Both the position numbers and the translations under genes were made by a program. The notes beneath the pieces are model-generated. The model had not been told where the DNA came from. It saw only the letters and a list, made by a program, of their open reading frames with translations, and did not search any database. Positions 32,760 to 33,951 of a stretch of 33,951 nucleotides of DNA are shown piece after piece. Positions within the stretch are counted from its first letter, which is position 1. Each line of letters begins with the position of its first letter. This stretch comes from Candidatus Falkowbacteria bacterium CG10_big_fil_rev_8_21_14_0_10_39_11 (lineage in GTDB: Bacteria; Patescibacteriota; Patescibacteriia; UBA11705), in the NCBI GenBank assembly GCA_002773615.1, contig PFAP01000005.1, forward strand, positions 1 through 33,951, in the 5' to 3' direction.

Positions 32760-33134
32760 TTACTGTTTGTCGCTTATTTTCTTTGCTGCCTTATCCCTTA
32801 TTCTACTGAAATTGGCACTTCTATCACCACCAGAGATTTGGGGTGTGGTTGTTTTTGCCAGAGAGTCAGCCAGCGCTTTCTTTATTAGCACTGAAAATTG
32901 ATTCTGATTATAACGGAATCCCGGGTCTCCTAGATTCAAGCCTAGTTTTTGAGATTTAAAAATCGGTCTCATTCCTTTAATTGGCTTACCAGTGTTGTCA
33001 TATGCTACCTGCCCAACTCTAAAGCCACTTCTTTGATATTCATTCACTTCAGATGGATGATTTCCAATATTTCCAATCCAATCTTCTCCCGGCAGAGCTT
33101 CCGGATGCTTCTTCTGGTCAAAAGGTTCTGACAT
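32760..33134 (-). CDS. Orphan polar protein, third gene of an accessory operon
   Basis: 124 aa; the ATG at 33134 follows an AGGAGAG Shine-Dalgarno. It is polar, Gly- and Asn-rich (EDWIGNIGNHPSE, GLNLGDPGFRYNQNQ) with a basic helical C-terminus (RIRDKAAKKISDK). No membrane segment or known motif. Its start overlaps the preceding small gene by 17 bases, and the operon terminator follows three bases after the stop. Confidence 0.65.
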   Translation of the reverse strand: MSEPFDQKKHPEALPGEDWIGNIGNHPSEVNEYQRSGFRVGQVAYDNTGKPIKGMRPIFKSQKLGLNLGDPGFRYNQNQFSVLIKKALADSLAKTTTPQISGGDRSANFSRIRDKAAKKISDKQ

Positions 33135-33282
33135 GATTCTCTCCTGTATTGTTTCCGGTGGTTGTCTGGCAGTCGACAGTCAGTGCAATCCAAAACACCA
33201 CAGATTCGCCATTGTTAGGAGTTTCAGTTCCTACTTTCCCCGGATATTCGTGAAAACGTTCGACTGTAGATTTCTCAGCCAT
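33118..33282 (-). CDS. Small orphan protein, second gene of the operon
   Basis: 54 aa (MAEKSTVERFHEYPGKVGTE...NTGENHVRTF). The ATG at 33282 shares one base with the TGA of the upstream gene (TGATG), and AAGGAG lies upstream, so translation is probably coupled. Its end overlaps the downstream gene by 17 bases. A short hydrophobic stretch SVVFWIALTV is too short to call a membrane segment. Function unknown. Confidence 0.6.
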   Translation of the reverse strand: MAEKSTVERFHEYPGKVGTETPNNGESVVFWIALTVDCQTTTGNNTGENHVRTF

Positions 33283-33737
33283 CAGTATTTCGCTCCTTCT
33301 GCCATCTGCCTGTACTCAGGTACCAAACAGGTTCCAGGCATGTTGTGAGAAATTTTGGCATACCACGGCAGACTATAAATAACTGCATCGAGCATACTGA
33401 CAAGCTGTTCAAGATCGTGTCCCGCAAGATGTTCGCTGCAAAGATCTGATCCAACAAACGCCGCTCGTAGGCTGTCTTCGCCACGAAGAGCATTGGCACA
33501 GCTGATTTGTAGTTTACATTCAGATGAATACAGATCAGTAATTTCATCATAGGCCATCATTTGCTTGTGGTGCGTCAGCCATGGCAGTACACATGTCATG
33601 AAAAAAAATGCAAACATTGAAACAATCATAATTGGAAGAAGTTTTCTGGATGACAGGATGTTTCGTTCAAGCCAATTTCCGATTCGCTCCATCCAATCAA
33701 AATCTCTTGGATCTTTCTGTTTCCATTCTCTGGGCAT
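33282..33737 (-). CDS. Single-pass membrane orphan, first gene of the operon
   Basis: 151 aa; the ATG at 33737 is set by GTGGAGG upstream, rather than the ATG at 33806. After a charged cytoplasmic start (MPREWKQKDPRDFDWMERIGN) comes one membrane segment near residues 33-52 and a ~95-residue extracytoplasmic part with five Cys. Weakly similar in plan to the anchored orphans at 224-1425, but I see no sequence match. No family recognised. Confidence 0.7.
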   Translation of the reverse strand: MPREWKQKDPRDFDWMERIGNWLERNILSSRKLLPIMIVSMFAFFFMTCVLPWLTHHKQMMAYDEITDLYSSECKLQISCANALRGEDSLRAAFVGSDLCSEHLAGHDLEQLVSMLDAVIYSLPWYAKISHNMPGTCLVPEYRQMAEGAKY

Positions 33738-33781
33738 GGTTACCTCCACGCCACATGTGGTGTGATATAAAATATTACCAC

Positions 33782-33806
33782 TTGGTCTATTTGTTAAATT
33801 GACCAA
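33782..33806. promoter_or_regulatory. 25-bp near-palindrome at the transcription start
   Basis: TTGGTC at 33782-33787 and GACCAA at 33801-33806 flank ATTT/AAAT inner arms, with only symmetric T/T mismatches and a three-base centre. It lies just downstream of the -10 at 33809-33814 and covers the expected start site, a typical repressor-operator position. Confidence 0.6.
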
Positions 33807-33808
33807 AT

Positions 33809-33837
33809 ATTATATCAAATATTTTATTTTTTGTCAA
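33809..33837 (-). promoter_or_regulatory. Consensus promoter of the 33118-33737 operon
   Basis: On the minus strand: TTGACA (33837-33832), a 17-bp spacer and TATAAT (33814-33809), matching both consensus hexamers. Confidence 0.9.
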
Positions 33838-33951
33838 TATTTTGTACAGTTAACCTTCAAGGGTTACACTAGTATAATTTAAGCTTAAATAGTCTTGAGT
33901 AAATCATATCCCTCATCAGCATAAATTGCCAAAATTTGGCTTTTAAATGCC

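Noticed and set aside
1-33951. CRISPR arrays, prophage or transposase genes
   Set aside because: No regularly spaced direct repeats were noticed and no transposase, terminase or capsid motifs are present; the Xer recombinase looks chromosomal.

Overview
The window is AT-rich, compact bacterial DNA. It carries ordinary housekeeping genes (pnp, rpsO, rnc, nusB, lspA, comM-type ATPase, xer recombinase, dNK-type kinase, three tRNAs with encoded CCA) between many small orphan membrane, lipo- and exported proteins. Small gene sizes, the many orphans, wall genes (SpoIID-like, LysM/M23, LspA) and retention of comM with few biosynthetic genes suggest a Patescibacteria/CPR-type bacterium. This is inference: no rRNA or marker phylogeny is available here.

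Layout: 80-1460 is a two-gene operon of paralogous anchored proteins. 1494-3866 (minus) holds a SpoIID-like wall protein and a deoxynucleoside kinase. 4050-4331 holds tRNA-Lys and tRNA-Ala. 4359-7263 (minus) holds two paralogous lipoproteins and a charged coiled-coil protein. 7617-9419 (minus) holds nusB, rnc and a tRNA-Arg bracketed by a perfect 18-bp inverted repeat. 9483-13887 (plus) is the highlight, a self-contained operon with its own promoter and terminator. It encodes a membrane-anchored E2-like protein, a JAMM/JAB peptidase, a ThiF/E1-like enzyme and a small ubiquitin-like protein ending in Gly. 13912-15400 is a LysM-LysM-M23 wall hydrolase, followed by a PIN-type toxin-antitoxin pair with a frameshifted toxin and by comM. 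18020-19284 holds three small orphan genes with two identical terminators. 19313-22783 (minus) runs from a DksA-type regulator and lspA through a thioredoxin-like protein and CcdA to an APH-fold kinase. 22856-24701 (minus) holds a large orphan protein and a likely unannotated ~340-nt structured RNA. 24845-30585 (minus) holds an anchored orphan, MscS, pnp and rpsO. 30830-32666 (plus) holds an exported Cys-rich protein, a GxxExxY remnant and a Xer recombinase. 32734-33837 (minus) is a three-gene orphan operon with a palindromic operator-like site.

The most striking system is the ubiquitin-like operon. The first protein has four predicted membrane segments and then a cytoplasmic domain with an LPN(x7)C site at residues 543-553. 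This has the spacing of the eukaryotic E2 HPN...C active site and ends in ICL as those enzymes do. With an adenylating enzyme, a metalloprotease with all JAMM ligands and a beta-grasp-like modifier, all steps except an E3 are encoded in one transcript. The arrangement recalls the prokaryotic PRTRC and related E1/E2/JAB/Ubl gene sets, but the membrane-tethered E2 is unusual.

A second pattern runs through the window. Eleven promoters can be read directly, and every one has a 17-bp spacer. Most orphan genes start with a strong GGAGG-type Shine-Dalgarno, while most housekeeping genes lack one. Assignments come from reading motifs by eye; no database search or structure prediction was run.
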